Assembly: GCA_037444305.1 (NCBI GenBank)
Contig: JBBIMP010000056.1
Span: forward strand, 1 to 28,397
Reading direction: 5' to 3'
DNA from: JBBIMP01 sp037444305
Lineage (GTDB): Bacteria; Acidobacteriota; UBA6911
DNA length: 28,397 nucleotides
Below, piece after piece: positions 14,600 through 21,838 of this stretch (its first letter is position 1; every line of letters begins with the position of its first letter). The translations under genes were made by a program, and so were the position numbers. The notes under the pieces were generated by a model. It saw nothing but the letters and a program-made list of their open reading frames with translations, ran no database searches and was not told the origin of the DNA.

Positions 14600-15534
14600 G
14601 ACCCTACGGCTGGGCGGGGCTGCTGCTGCTCCTCGTCTCCTCCATTCAGGCGTTCCGCGGGGTGGAGCCCTTCCACACCTGGTTCTACTGCTTTGCCTGG
14701 TGGTCGTACATCCTGCTGGCGGACAACCTGGTCCTGATCCGGCGCGGCCGCTCGCTGCTGGCCGGCCGGCGGGGCGAGTTCCCGCTCATGCTGCTTCTCT
14801 CGGTCTTCATCTGGCTCCTGTTCGAAGCCTACAACCTGGTGATCCGCAACTGGGCTTACACCGGGGTGCCCGCAGAGATTTGGCTGCGCTGGCCCGGCTA
14901 CGCGATAGCTTTTGCCACGGTCCTGCCGGGCATCTTCACCACCTCCGACCTGATAGAGTCGTTTTTCCGCGGCCGCCGGAATGAGGGCTTTGCCTCCGAG
15001 CCGGAACCGGTGGCCGCCGGAAGCCGCCGGCTTCCCGCATGGCCTTTCCTCGCCGCGGGCGCGGTTCTCAGCGCGGCGCCGCTCGTCTGGCCCCGTTATT
15101 TCTTCCCCGCGGTATGGCTCGGTCCGGTGCTGCTTCTGGATCCGCTGCTCGAGAGGGTGGGTGTCCGCAGCCTCGCTGCAGCCTTTGCTTCGGGGTCACG
15201 GCGGCGGCTGTGGAGCCTGATGCTGGGCGGGTTCGCCTGCGGTCTGCTGTGGGAGTTCTGGAATGCCGGGGCGTCCTCCCGCTGGATCTATACTGTCCCG
15301 TTCTTCGACAGCTGGAAGCTGTTCGAAATGCCGGCGCCGGGGTATCTGGGTTTCGCCCCGTTTGCCCTGGAGTGCTGGATACTCTACCACCTGCTGAAGT
15401 CGAGTATGGCGCGGGCGGGCGGCGCGCTCGCGCGTGCGGCCCTTTGCCTGGCGATGGCGGCATTCTGCCTGCTGCTTTTCGCCGCGATCGACGCCCGGAC
15501 CGTACGTCACTTTGCGCAGGCCATCGCGTGGTGA
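14596..15534 (+). CDS. Polytopic membrane protein of unknown function
   Basis: I do not recognise the family. The 312-residue product has about eight hydrophobic segments, including LLLLLVSSIQAF, WSYILLADNLVLI, LMLLLSVFIWLLFEAYNLVI, GYAIAFATVLPGIF, FLAAGAVLSAAPLVW, WLGPVLLLDPLL, LWSLMLGGFACGLLWEFWN and ALCLAMAAFCLLLFAAI. Tryptophan and aromatic content is high. The repeated LLFEAYN and LLWEFWN motifs suggest two related halves. The only good start is TTG 14596, overlapping the P1 peptidase stop (TTGA), and its own stop overlaps a GTG of the next gene. It belongs to the run 12721-16376 and may anchor or serve the neighbouring exported proteins. Confidence 0.75.
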   Translation: MRPYGWAGLLLLLVSSIQAFRGVEPFHTWFYCFAWWSYILLADNLVLIRRGRSLLAGRRGEFPLMLLLSVFIWLLFEAYNLVIRNWAYTGVPAEIWLRWPGYAIAFATVLPGIFTTSDLIESFFRGRRNEGFASEPEPVAAGSRRLPAWPFLAAGAVLSAAPLVWPRYFFPAVWLGPVLLLDPLLERVGVRSLAAAFASGSRRRLWSLMLGGFACGLLWEFWNAGASSRWIYTVPFFDSWKLFEMPAPGYLGFAPFALECWILYHLLKSSMARAGGALARAALCLAMAAFCLLLFAAIDARTVRHFAQAIAW

Positions 15535-15536
15535 AC

Positions 15537-16376
15537 ATGAATCGATCAATCTTCCCGCCGAACCTGTTGCTCTGTCTCTCGTTCATCCTCTCCCTGGCAG
15601 CCGCTGGTCTGGCCCAGGAACAATCCGCCCCGTCGCGCCCGGTGGTGGAAAAGAGCGAAAAAGTGTTCAGCTTCTATCCCGGCGGCAAGATCCGGGTGCG
15701 GGCAGGCGCGCCCGGGAGCGTGAGCGTGACCGGCTGGGAGCGCTCGTCTGTCCGTGTTGAAATCGAGCGGATTTACTACTACCTCACCGCGGAGCAGGCG
15801 AAGACCTATGGTGAGCGGCATCCCGTGAATGTTTCCTGGACGCATACGACGGCGGATATCTCGACCGGCAGCCCGCCGCGGTCGGCCATGCTGGCCGAAG
15901 TCAACCTGGCCATTTACGTGCCCGCGGAAAAGACCGATCTGGACGTCCGCTTGAGCCGGGGAGACTTTTCGGCCTCGGCCATGAACGGGTGGGTCGAGGC
16001 CACGCTCAAAGAGGGGAACATAGCGGCCAGATCCCTGCGCGGCTACTTCTCGGCGGTGACCGAAAGGGGGGATCTCGAGGTTGAAATGTCGGGTGCGCGC
16101 TGGGCCGGGCCGGGCTTCACCGCCGGAACGAAGATGGGAACCATCCACGTGCGCCTGCCCGAGGGATTTTCCGCCTCGCTCCACCTCGAGACCCGGGATG
16201 GAGAGATCGATGTCGGTTATGGCGGATCCGCGCCCGAGGGCGGAGCAGCACCCTTCAGAATCGCCGGCAACAAGAAAGCCCGTATCCTGGCCGCCATTCT
16301 GGGGGAGGGCGGCCCGCCGGTGAGGATTCTGACGAACGCCGGCCGCGTTCGCCTCAGCGGCCCGGAGCCCCGCTGA
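15537..16376 (+). CDS. Exported DUF4097-family beta-strand repeat protein
   Basis: This 279-residue protein of unknown function has a signal peptide (LLLCLSFILSLAAAGLAQ) and a periplasmic beta-repeat domain of DUF4097/Toastrack type (FSFYPGGKIRVRAGAPGSVSVTGW, LDVRLSRGDFSASAMNGWVEATLKEGNIAARSL, TERGDLEVEMSG, TKMGTIHVRLPEGFSASLHLET, ILTNAGRVRLSG). ATG 15537 and GTG 15531 are both possible; GTG 15531 overlaps the preceding stop. A much longer open frame upstream is a shadow of the membrane protein gene. It is related in domain to the two Toastrack proteins at 7041-9525 but is separately encoded. It meets aspS tail to tail with 27 bases between them. Confidence 0.83.
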   Translation: MNRSIFPPNLLLCLSFILSLAAAGLAQEQSAPSRPVVEKSEKVFSFYPGGKIRVRAGAPGSVSVTGWERSSVRVEIERIYYYLTAEQAKTYGERHPVNVSWTHTTADISTGSPPRSAMLAEVNLAIYVPAEKTDLDVRLSRGDFSASAMNGWVEATLKEGNIAARSLRGYFSAVTERGDLEVEMSGARWAGPGFTAGTKMGTIHVRLPEGFSASLHLETRDGEIDVGYGGSAPEGGAAPFRIAGNKKARILAAILGEGGPPVRILTNAGRVRLSGPEPR

Positions 16377-16403
16377 TCTCTGCGGTGCCGCGGAGGCGGC
16401 CGA

Positions 16404-18164
16404 TCACAGCGTGACCTTCAGCTTCAGTTCCTTGAGGTGCTTCTCTTCGAGTTCAGAGGGCGCGTCGAACATCAGGTCGCTCCCGCTGGCCGTCTTGGGG
16501 AATGCGATGACCTCCCGGATGTTCGGCTCGTCGGCCAGGAGCATCACCAGGCGGTCGATCCCGGGAGCCATGCCGCCGTGCGGCGGCGCCCCGTACTCGA
16601 ACGCCTCGAGCATGTGCCCGAACCGCCGGTGGGCTTCTTCGTCGTTGTACCCGAGGAGCTTGAAGATGCGCGCCTGGATAGCGCGGTCGTGAATCCGGAT
16701 GCTGCCGCTGGAAAGCTCGTAGCCGTTGCACACCAGGTCGTAGGCATTGCACAGGACGGAGCCCGGATCGCTCTCCATCCGGTCCAGGTGCTCCACCATG
16801 GGCATGGTAAACGGGTGGTGGGTGAAGCTCCAGCCCCTGGATTCCTCGTCCCACTCGAACATGGGGAAGTCGATGATCCAGGCGAAAGCCAGCAGGTCCC
16901 GAGGCGCCAGTTTGAGCCTGTCCCTGAATTCCAGCCGCAGGGCGCCCAAGGCCTTGTTGGCCGCGGCTGCCCTGTCGGCGACGATGCACGCCAGATCCCC
17001 TTCTGCCGCTCCCAGCCGCGAGGCGATGGCGGCCGCTTCCTCCGGCTTCAGCGCCTTGGCAATGCTCCCCTTCAATCCGCCTTCCGCCCAGGCCAGCGTG
17101 GCCAACCCGTTGGCGCCGGCTTTCTTTGCGCTTTCGGTCAGCGTGTCCAGCTCCTTGCGCGAGTAAGAGCCGCAGCCGGGAGCGCGGATCCCCTTGATGA
17201 GGTTGCCGGCGCGGACGGCCTCGGCAAAGACCTTGAATTCGGAATTCCTCAGCGCCTCGGTCAGATCGACGAGGTGCATGTCGAAACGGAGGTCCGGCTT
17301 GTCGATCCCGTACCGGTCCATCGCCTCGGCATACGTCAGCCGCGGAAACGGCGTGAGGATCCGCTTGTGGGGGGTGACGGCGGGGATGAGCCCCGTCACG
17401 AGGCCTTCGACCACGCCCAGGACGTCATCCCGATTGGCAAAGGACATTTCGAGATCCAGCTGCGTGAATTCGGGCTGACGGTCCCCGCGCAGATCTTCGT
17501 CCCGCATGCACCGCGCAATCTGAAAGTAGCGTTCGTAGCCCGCCACCATGAGCAGCTGCTTGAGCTGCTGGGGGCTCTGCGGCAGCGCGTAGAATTTGCC
17601 CGGCTGGATCCGGCTCGGCACCACGTAGTCGCGGGCCCCTTCGGGCGTCGACTTGATCATCAGGGGGGTCTCGATCTCGAGGAAGCCCTGCTGATCCAGG
17701 TAGTCGCGGATGAACTTGATGGTCCGGTGGCGGAGGATGATGTTCCTCTGCATGCGCCGGCGCCGCAGATCGAGATAGCGGTACTTCAGACGCAGGCTTT
17801 CGTCGGTCGAGTAGCCGTCGCCCTCCACGGCGATCGGCAGCAGCTTGCAGGGATTGAGCACGCGGATCGACTGCGCCAGGATTTCGATCTCTCCACTGGG
17901 CATGTTGGGATTCTCGGTTCCCTCCGGGCGCGGCCGCACCGTGCCCGTAACGTTGAGGACGTACTCGCTCCGGGATTTTTCAGCCGCCGCGTAGGCGTCC
18001 CCGACGGTTGGATCGACGGTAACCTGGACCAGGCCCGACCGGTCCCTCAGGTCGATGAAGATCAGGCCTCCGTGGTCCCGGCGCTTATGCACCCAGCCGG
18101 CCAGAGTCACCTGCGTTCCCTCGTCGGTCCTGCGCAGGGCGCCGCAATCGTGTGTTTTGAGCAT
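16404..18164 (-). CDS. aspS: Aspartyl-tRNA synthetase (probably non-discriminating)
   Basis: AspS charges tRNA-Asp, and possibly tRNA-Asn, with aspartate. The 586-residue bacterial-type enzyme has an N-terminal OB anticodon-binding domain (VTLAGWVHKRRDHGGLIFID), class II motif 2 (FQIARCMRDEDLRGDRQPEF), an inserted GAD domain (about 285-420), and motif 3 (GGMAPGIDRLVMLLADEPNIREVIAFPK). His31 in RRDHGG and Gly82 in RPEGTEN occupy positions where discriminating enzymes such as E. coli have Leu and Lys. From memory of the Pseudomonas aeruginosa enzyme, His and Gly mark the form that also aspartylates tRNA-Asn. Start ATG 18164 has AAAGG nine bases upstream. ispG lies 93 bases upstream on the same strand. 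Confidence 0.96.
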   Translation of the reverse strand: MLKTHDCGALRRTDEGTQVTLAGWVHKRRDHGGLIFIDLRDRSGLVQVTVDPTVGDAYAAAEKSRSEYVLNVTGTVRPRPEGTENPNMPSGEIEILAQSIRVLNPCKLLPIAVEGDGYSTDESLRLKYRYLDLRRRRMQRNIILRHRTIKFIRDYLDQQGFLEIETPLMIKSTPEGARDYVVPSRIQPGKFYALPQSPQQLKQLLMVAGYERYFQIARCMRDEDLRGDRQPEFTQLDLEMSFANRDDVLGVVEGLVTGLIPAVTPHKRILTPFPRLTYAEAMDRYGIDKPDLRFDMHLVDLTEALRNSEFKVFAEAVRAGNLIKGIRAPGCGSYSRKELDTLTESAKKAGANGLATLAWAEGGLKGSIAKALKPEEAAAIASRLGAAEGDLACIVADRAAAANKALGALRLEFRDRLKLAPRDLLAFAWIIDFPMFEWDEESRGWSFTHHPFTMPMVEHLDRMESDPGSVLCNAYDLVCNGYELSSGSIRIHDRAIQARIFKLLGYNDEEAHRRFGHMLEAFEYGAPPHGGMAPGIDRLVMLLADEPNIREVIAFPKTASGSDLMFDAPSELEEKHLKELKLKVTL

Positions 18165-18257
18165 AGCCTATGCCTTTCTTTACGGGGCCTGCTGCCTGCT
18201 CCCCCTTTTGCTCTGTTTTGACGCTTGCCGTTGACTTCCAGCCGCGGGGCAGGCGGT

Positions 18258-19478
18258 CTAGGACTCGCCCGGGCCGAATCGGGACTCGACGTAGGCGTTC
18301 AGCATGGCAATGAACTCCGGGATAATGGCGTCGCCCCGGAGGGTCTTCACCTGCCGGCCCTCGATGTAAACCGGCGCCTTCGGGTCTTCGCCCGCTCCGG
18401 GCAGGGAGATGCCTATATCGGCGTGCCGCGACTCGCCCGGGCCGTTCACCACGCAGCCCATGACGGCCACCTTGAGCTTTTCGACCCCGGGAAACTCGGA
18501 TTTCCATACCCCCATCTGCCGGCCGAGATAGGACTGGATCTGCTCCGCCATCTCCTGGAAGAAGGTGGAGGTCGTCCGGCCGCAGCCAGGGCAGGCCGTG
18601 ACCTGCGGCGCGAAGCTTCTCAGCTCCAGCGACTGGAGGATCTGCTGCGCCACCCGCACCTCGTCCGCGCGATCACCGTTGGGTGAGGGCGTGAGGGAGA
18701 CGCGGATGGTGTCGCCGATGCCCTCCTGCAAAAGCACCGCCAGACCTGCCGTCGAGGCGACGATCCCCTTCATGCCGATGCCGGCTTCCGTCAATCCCAG
18801 GTGCAGCGGGTATGCGCACTTCGACGCCAGGTTGCGGTAGACCCGGATGAGATCCGGCACGCTGGAGACCTTTGCGCTGAGAATGATCCGGTCGCGCTCC
18901 AGGCCGTACTCCTCGGCCATGGCGGCCGACTGCAGGGCGCTTTCGGTCATGGCCTCCAGGATTACCTCGCCGGCGGGTCGCGGGCTGGCGAGCGCCTGAT
19001 TGGCGTCCATCATGCGCGCCACGAGCGTCTGGTCGAGAGAACCCCAGTTTACGCCTATGCGAACCGGTTTGCCGTTTTCGACAGCGACCTCAATCATCCG
19101 CCGGAAGTTTTCGTCGTGCTGCCGCCCGACGCCGACGTTGCCCGGGTTGATCCGGTATTTGGCAAGCGCCCGCGCGCACTCCGGGTGCCGTGCCAGGAGA
19201 ATGTGGCCGTTGTAGTGAAAGTCCCCTATGAGCGGCACCTCTACGCCCTGGTCTTCCACCCGCCGCACGATGTCGGCGACTGCCTCGGCCGCTTTGTGGG
19301 TGTTCACGGTGATCCGGACCAGCTCCGAGCCTGCGCGCGCCAGCTCCGCCACCTGACGGGCGGTCGCCTGCGCGTCTTCCGTGTCCGTGTTGGTCATGGA
19401 CTGGACGGCGACCGGGGCTCCGCCCCCTATAAGAATGCCGCCGACCATCACCCCTACCGATTTTCTTCTCTCGGGCAT
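18258..19478 (-). CDS. ispG: 4-hydroxy-3-methylbut-2-enyl diphosphate synthase IspG (GcpE)
   Basis: IspG is an Fe-S enzyme of the MEP isoprenoid pathway that reduces methylerythritol cyclodiphosphate to HMBPP. The 406-residue product contains the TIM-barrel domain (VAVQSMTNTDTEDAQAT, VRITVNTHKAAEAV, PLIGDFHYNGHILL, INPGNVG, VRIGVNWGSLD) and the C-terminal cluster domain. That domain has Cys ligands in ACPGCGRT and GCVVNGPGE plus its conserved Glu. ATG 19478 has GGTGA six bases upstream and a promoter-like sequence close behind. Transcription is probably from 19501-19529, possibly continuing into aspS. The family is unmistakable. Confidence 0.97.
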   Translation of the reverse strand: MPERRKSVGVMVGGILIGGGAPVAVQSMTNTDTEDAQATARQVAELARAGSELVRITVNTHKAAEAVADIVRRVEDQGVEVPLIGDFHYNGHILLARHPECARALAKYRINPGNVGVGRQHDENFRRMIEVAVENGKPVRIGVNWGSLDQTLVARMMDANQALASPRPAGEVILEAMTESALQSAAMAEEYGLERDRIILSAKVSSVPDLIRVYRNLASKCAYPLHLGLTEAGIGMKGIVASTAGLAVLLQEGIGDTIRVSLTPSPNGDRADEVRVAQQILQSLELRSFAPQVTACPGCGRTTSTFFQEMAEQIQSYLGRQMGVWKSEFPGVEKLKVAVMGCVVNGPGESRHADIGISLPGAGEDPKAPVYIEGRQVKTLRGDAIIPEFIAMLNAYVESRFGPGES

Positions 19479-19500
19479 TGCTGTTCACCGCGGAATAGCA

Positions 19501-19529
19501 AATCTATCCCATCTGTACCCTCCCATCAA
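19501..19529 (-). promoter_or_regulatory. Candidate sigma70 promoter for ispG
   Basis: On the minus strand TTGATG (19529-19524), a 17-base spacer and TAGATT (19506-19501) fit a sigma70 promoter. The start would be near 19494, giving a short leader of about 15 bases that still contains the GGTGA ribosome site. Confidence 0.45.
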
Positions 19530-19762
19530 GCGGGCAGCGACGGGTCGCGTTGCTTGACTGGGGGGCCTGACCCCTTACTGGGTTCGCGTTTCCCGCGTTT
19601 CTTCAAGCCGCTTTCCTAGGTTGCGGCCTCGCTGTGCTGCGGGGTTTCGGGTGGCGCTTTTCGCGTCTCCTCCTTTGCAATTGTGCGCATTTAGGGCAAG
19701 CTATGGGGCGTATTTCGTGGCGGCGCGAGCCGCTTGGCCTGATGCAGGTAAAAGGAGTTGCC

Positions 19763-20326
19763 GTGGATAACAACTGGTACGAACATCCGAACGAGACCGT
19801 AGGGCGCATCCTGATCGATTCCAAAACGATACAGCAGCGGGTTCGCGAGCTCGGCGCGCAGATCGCCGAGGACTACAAAGACAAGGCCCCTCACCTCGTG
19901 GGCATCCTGAAGGGCGCCAGCATTTTTCACGCCGACCTGGTCCGGGCCATCAACCTGAGCGTCTCGTTCGATTTCATCGCCGTCGGGAGCTACGGCGCGG
20001 GGACGAAAAGCAGCGGCGAGGTGCGGATTCTCAAGGATCTGGATGAGAGCCTGGACGGAAAGGATGTTCTGCTGGTCGAGGACATCCTGGATTCCGGTCT
20101 CACCCTTCATTACCTGCTGCACAATCTGGCGTCCCGCGGGCCCAATTCTCTGCGCGTGGTGGCGCTTCTGAACAAGCCGGCCCGCCGGGTCATCGAGGTG
20201 AAGGCCGATTACGTCGGCTTCGACATCCCCGACGAGTTCGTGATCGGCTACGGCCTGGATTACAACCAGCGGTACCGGAACCTCCCGGACATCTGCGTCC
20301 TGAATGTCGCCGGGGTCAACTGCTAG
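19763..20326 (+). CDS. hpt: Hypoxanthine phosphoribosyltransferase
   Basis: This purine salvage enzyme transfers phosphoribose from PRPP to hypoxanthine or guanine. The 187-residue product has the usual length. The order is LVGILKGASIFHADLVRAI, the substrate loop FIAVGSYGAGTKSSGEVRIL, the PRPP-binding signature VLLVEDILDSGLTLHYLL, base-contacting VKADYVGFDIPDEFVIGYGLDY and the final NLPDICVL. GTG 19763 has AAGGAG five bases upstream; an in-frame ATG at 19742 has none. A csaA-like fragment follows 15 bases later with a strong ribosome site, suggesting a former two-gene operon. It fits functionally with the nucleoside salvage operon at 22043-27276 on the other strand. Confidence 0.94.
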   Translation: MDNNWYEHPNETVGRILIDSKTIQQRVRELGAQIAEDYKDKAPHLVGILKGASIFHADLVRAINLSVSFDFIAVGSYGAGTKSSGEVRILKDLDESLDGKDVLLVEDILDSGLTLHYLLHNLASRGPNSLRVVALLNKPARRVIEVKADYVGFDIPDEFVIGYGLDYNQRYRNLPDICVLNVAGVNC

Positions 20327-20341
20327 CGGAAGGAGGTCGCA

Positions 20342-20485
20342 ATGGGCGAATTCAGGGCCAGTCCCGTGAAGTCGGAGATCGGCTTCGACGAATTTTCCAG
20401 GGTTGACATTCGCGCGGGTACGATCGAGCGGGTCGAGGACATCGAGAAATCCGACAAACTGGTGAAGCTGACCGTAAGCTCTGGG
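20342..20485 (+). pseudogene. Truncated CsaA-like tRNA-binding protein
   Basis: Forty-eight residues resemble the start of CsaA or the MetRS C-terminal tRNA-binding domain (GFDEFSRVDIRAGTIERVED, then IEKSDKLVKLTVSSG). Intact proteins have about 110 residues. After residue 48 the open frame continues to 20626 but is unrelated, reading through a palindrome and the antisense of an antitoxin gene. AGGAGGT four bases before ATG 20342 is a perfect ribosome site, so the 5' half is an ordinary gene start. I found no remaining C-terminal half downstream. Insertion or deletion at the edge of the accessory island is the likely cause. Confidence 0.75.
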
Positions 20486-20504
20486 ACCAGCCCGAACGCG
20501 CACC

Positions 20505-20533
20505 CCCGCTCCTGCGTTCCACCACGCTGGAAC
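20505..20533. repeat. Palindromic REP-like element
   Basis: GTTCCA-CCACGC-TGGAAC (20516-20533) within a CGCTCCTGCGTTCC context is the kind of short palindrome found dispersed in many bacterial genomes. It lies just beyond the break in the csaA-like gene. Confidence 0.45.
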
Positions 20534-20547
20534 CTGACGCTGATTTC

Positions 20548-20599
20548 CTTTAACCGGCGCGCCGCTTTTTTGTGCGTTCGGTTGAGCGGCTTGTTAAGC
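20548..20599 (-). other. Possible degenerate attC site (integron cassette end)
   Basis: On the minus strand GCTTAAC (20599-20593) and GTTAAAG (20554-20548) flank a 6-base stem GCCGCT/AGCGGC with an internal loop. GCTTAAC fits the RYYYAAC core; GTTAAAG misses GTTRRRY by its last base. It overlaps the end of the antitoxin gene, as cassette attC sites often do. It is weaker than the site at 21092-21171. Confidence 0.35.
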
Positions 20600-20813
20600 G
20601 TGCCGCAGTCTCTGCAAGGTCCATAAGCCCTCGCAACGCCTCGTTGACTGCCTTATCGTTCGGAAATACTTCAGCTACCTCGGGTTCAATGACAACAACG
20701 TTTGTTTCGGCAGCGACCCTGGCAGCGTATTTTCCGCGCACAAGGTGGCCAAAGTCCGAACTTCTGTATTCGGATCGAAGTTCGTCAATTGTTTTTCGTT
20801 TAGCCTTCTTCAT
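20550..20813 (-). CDS. Antitoxin partner of a BrnT-like toxin
   Basis: This 87-residue protein belongs to the small antitoxins that accompany BrnT/DUF497 toxins. It has a charged N-terminus (KKAKRKTIDELRSEYRSSDF), the segment FGHLVRGKYAARVAAETNVV, then VVIEPEVAEVFPNDKAVNEAL resembling a ribbon-helix-helix DNA-binding end. It would neutralise the toxin and repress the operon. ATG 20813 overlaps the toxin stop by 14 bases, the standard coupling in such pairs; a longer frame reaches 20870 but is unlikely. The gene is intact although the toxin gene is frameshifted. The classical BrnA sequence is different, so I give no symbol. Confidence 0.75.
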   Translation of the reverse strand: MKKAKRKTIDELRSEYRSSDFGHLVRGKYAARVAAETNVVVIEPEVAEVFPNDKAVNEALRGLMDLAETAARLTSRSTERTKKRRAG

Positions 20814-21074
20814 AGATTTTACGTTCCAGTCTCGTAGCCACACGGGCGCTAATAATTCGGATGCTGTCACCTTCCTCTGTGTGAGCTACCACCAGGAGGC
20901 GATTCTTTTGCGAATTGCCAAATGTCACAAAACGCGCCTCTCCAAGGGAATGGTCCGGATCTGAGCCCGTGGCCGAGAGGGCGTCGCGGAACACAGTTGA
21001 TGCCTCCTCGAAAGAGACGCCATACTTCCTTTTAGATTAGCAGCGGCCTTCCTTGGATCCCAAAAGAATCTCAC
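20800..21074 (-). pseudogene. BrnT-like (DUF497) toxin gene with frameshift
   Basis: This is a ribonuclease-type toxin of the BrnT family, broken by one frameshift. The first frame begins VRFFWDPRKAAANLK (GTG 21074, AAAGG just upstream). The second frame, with a stop (TAA) just before it, continues KYGVSFEEASTVFRDALSAT and then DPDHSLGEARFVTF, LLVVAHTEEGDSIRIISARV and the terminal ERKIYEEG. Both pieces match consecutive parts of one BrnT protein. The break lies near 21028-21031, where two extra bases or one missing base would explain it. It lies 18 bases downstream of the GTTAGGC core of an attC site, as first genes of integron cassettes do. A sequencing error remains possible. Confidence 0.75.
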
Positions 21075-21091
21075 GTCACCTTTCTTTCTAC

Positions 21092-21171
21092 GCCTAACGT
21101 TGGCGCTCACCCGCGCCGGTTGCGGCGCGCGAGCGACGCGGCCGGCGGCGGGTGCAGCGCCTTGTTAGCCC
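21092..21171 (-). other. attC recombination site of an integron gene cassette
   Basis: Reading the minus strand, GGGCTAAC (21171-21164) is followed by AA, GGCGCTGCACCCGC, a GC-rich centre, GCGGGTGAGCGCC, AAC and GTTAGGC (21098-21092). The inner boxes pair along 13 bases except for one extra G (GGCGCT-G-CACCCGC). An unpaired base in one arm is the hallmark of folded attC sites, and GTTAGGC fits GTTRRRY. The next gene begins 18 bases later. Confidence 0.8.
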
Positions 21172-21248
21172 GTCGATGGGCCGGCGCACCACACTGCCGA
21201 GACCACAATCTGTCGCGCAATCGTATTGAGCCGCGCATCCGCGCCAAG

Positions 21249-21512
21249 TCACTCCGCCATAAACGCCCGCACCCGCTCGAGGAAGACTTTCTGTGTGTTC
21301 TCGTCGCCCGCCCCTCCCCCGTACAGAAGGCCGCGGAAACCGACAGTGAAATCCGCAGGAAGCCTCGAGTCGTTTCCGTCGAACCAGATCGAGCCAGAGT
21401 CCATCTGGCGCCGTACGGCTCCGCCTGTTGAGAACGCGATCCACCCAAGTACTGTGACAATCACGAACAGCACGGCCAAGGCAAGCTTCACGAACGTTCC
21501 TTCCGATTTCAT
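21249..21512 (-). CDS. Small single-pass membrane protein, probable cassette gene
   Basis: I do not recognise this 87-residue protein. It has one strong membrane helix near the N-terminus (FVKLALAVLFVIVTVLGWIAF, about 7-27) and a polar outer part containing WFDGNDSRLPADFTVGFRG and a short Gly-rich turn (YGGGAGDENTQKVF). The ATG at 21512 follows an in-frame GTG, and GGGCGG nearby is only a weak ribosome site. Its 3' end leads directly to the attC site at 21092-21171 in the same orientation, the arrangement of an integron cassette gene. Alternative frames across the region are open too, so the coding call is moderate. Confidence 0.5.
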   Translation of the reverse strand: MKSEGTFVKLALAVLFVIVTVLGWIAFSTGGAVRRQMDSGSIWFDGNDSRLPADFTVGFRGLLYGGGAGDENTQKVFLERVRAFMAE

Positions 21513-21680
21513 CACACCGCCCGCGACGCCCCGCCCATGCCGTTCCCACGGCGGACCAGTCGCCCCCGCGTCTTCGAGATCGGGCTTAAATTATGCGGGT
21601 TTCGATAGCTGGATAGGCCGCCAATCGGCACCCGCTTAATCCATCGAGAATATGTCCCTTATAACACAATATCTTTTGGA

Positions 21681-21754
21681 CAGGCGCCATAACCTCGAAA
21701 CTCTGAGATTACGGGATGAGCTCGTTGATCCGACTTTCGAGGTTATGGCGCCTG
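21681..21754. repeat. Perfect 20-base inverted repeat (MITE/REP-like)
   Basis: CAGGCGCCATAACCTCGAAA (21681-21700) and its exact reverse complement (21735-21754) flank a 34-base non-palindromic loop. The left outer end is part of the GGACAGGCGCCA motif also found at 9539. There is no T-run, so it is not an obvious terminator. Confidence 0.85.
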
Positions 21755-21838
21755 ACCCGAATGCCGCTTAGTTGAGGGTGATCAAAATCACCGGGTAAAG
21801 TCGCCAAATCAATTGCTTAAGCCCCGAAGGAGCGGCGC

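Noticed and set aside
15039..15536. Upstream extension of the exported DUF4097 gene
   Set aside because: This part overlaps the membrane protein gene in another frame; the signal peptide begins only at 15537.
16437..18221. 594-codon open frame on the plus strand
   Set aside because: It is antisense to the certain aspS gene, with composition typical of a shadow frame.
19540..19640. Possible tRNA (GGGTTCGCGTTTCCC looks like a T arm)
   Set aside because: The arm does not pair correctly and no acceptor, D or anticodon stems fit.
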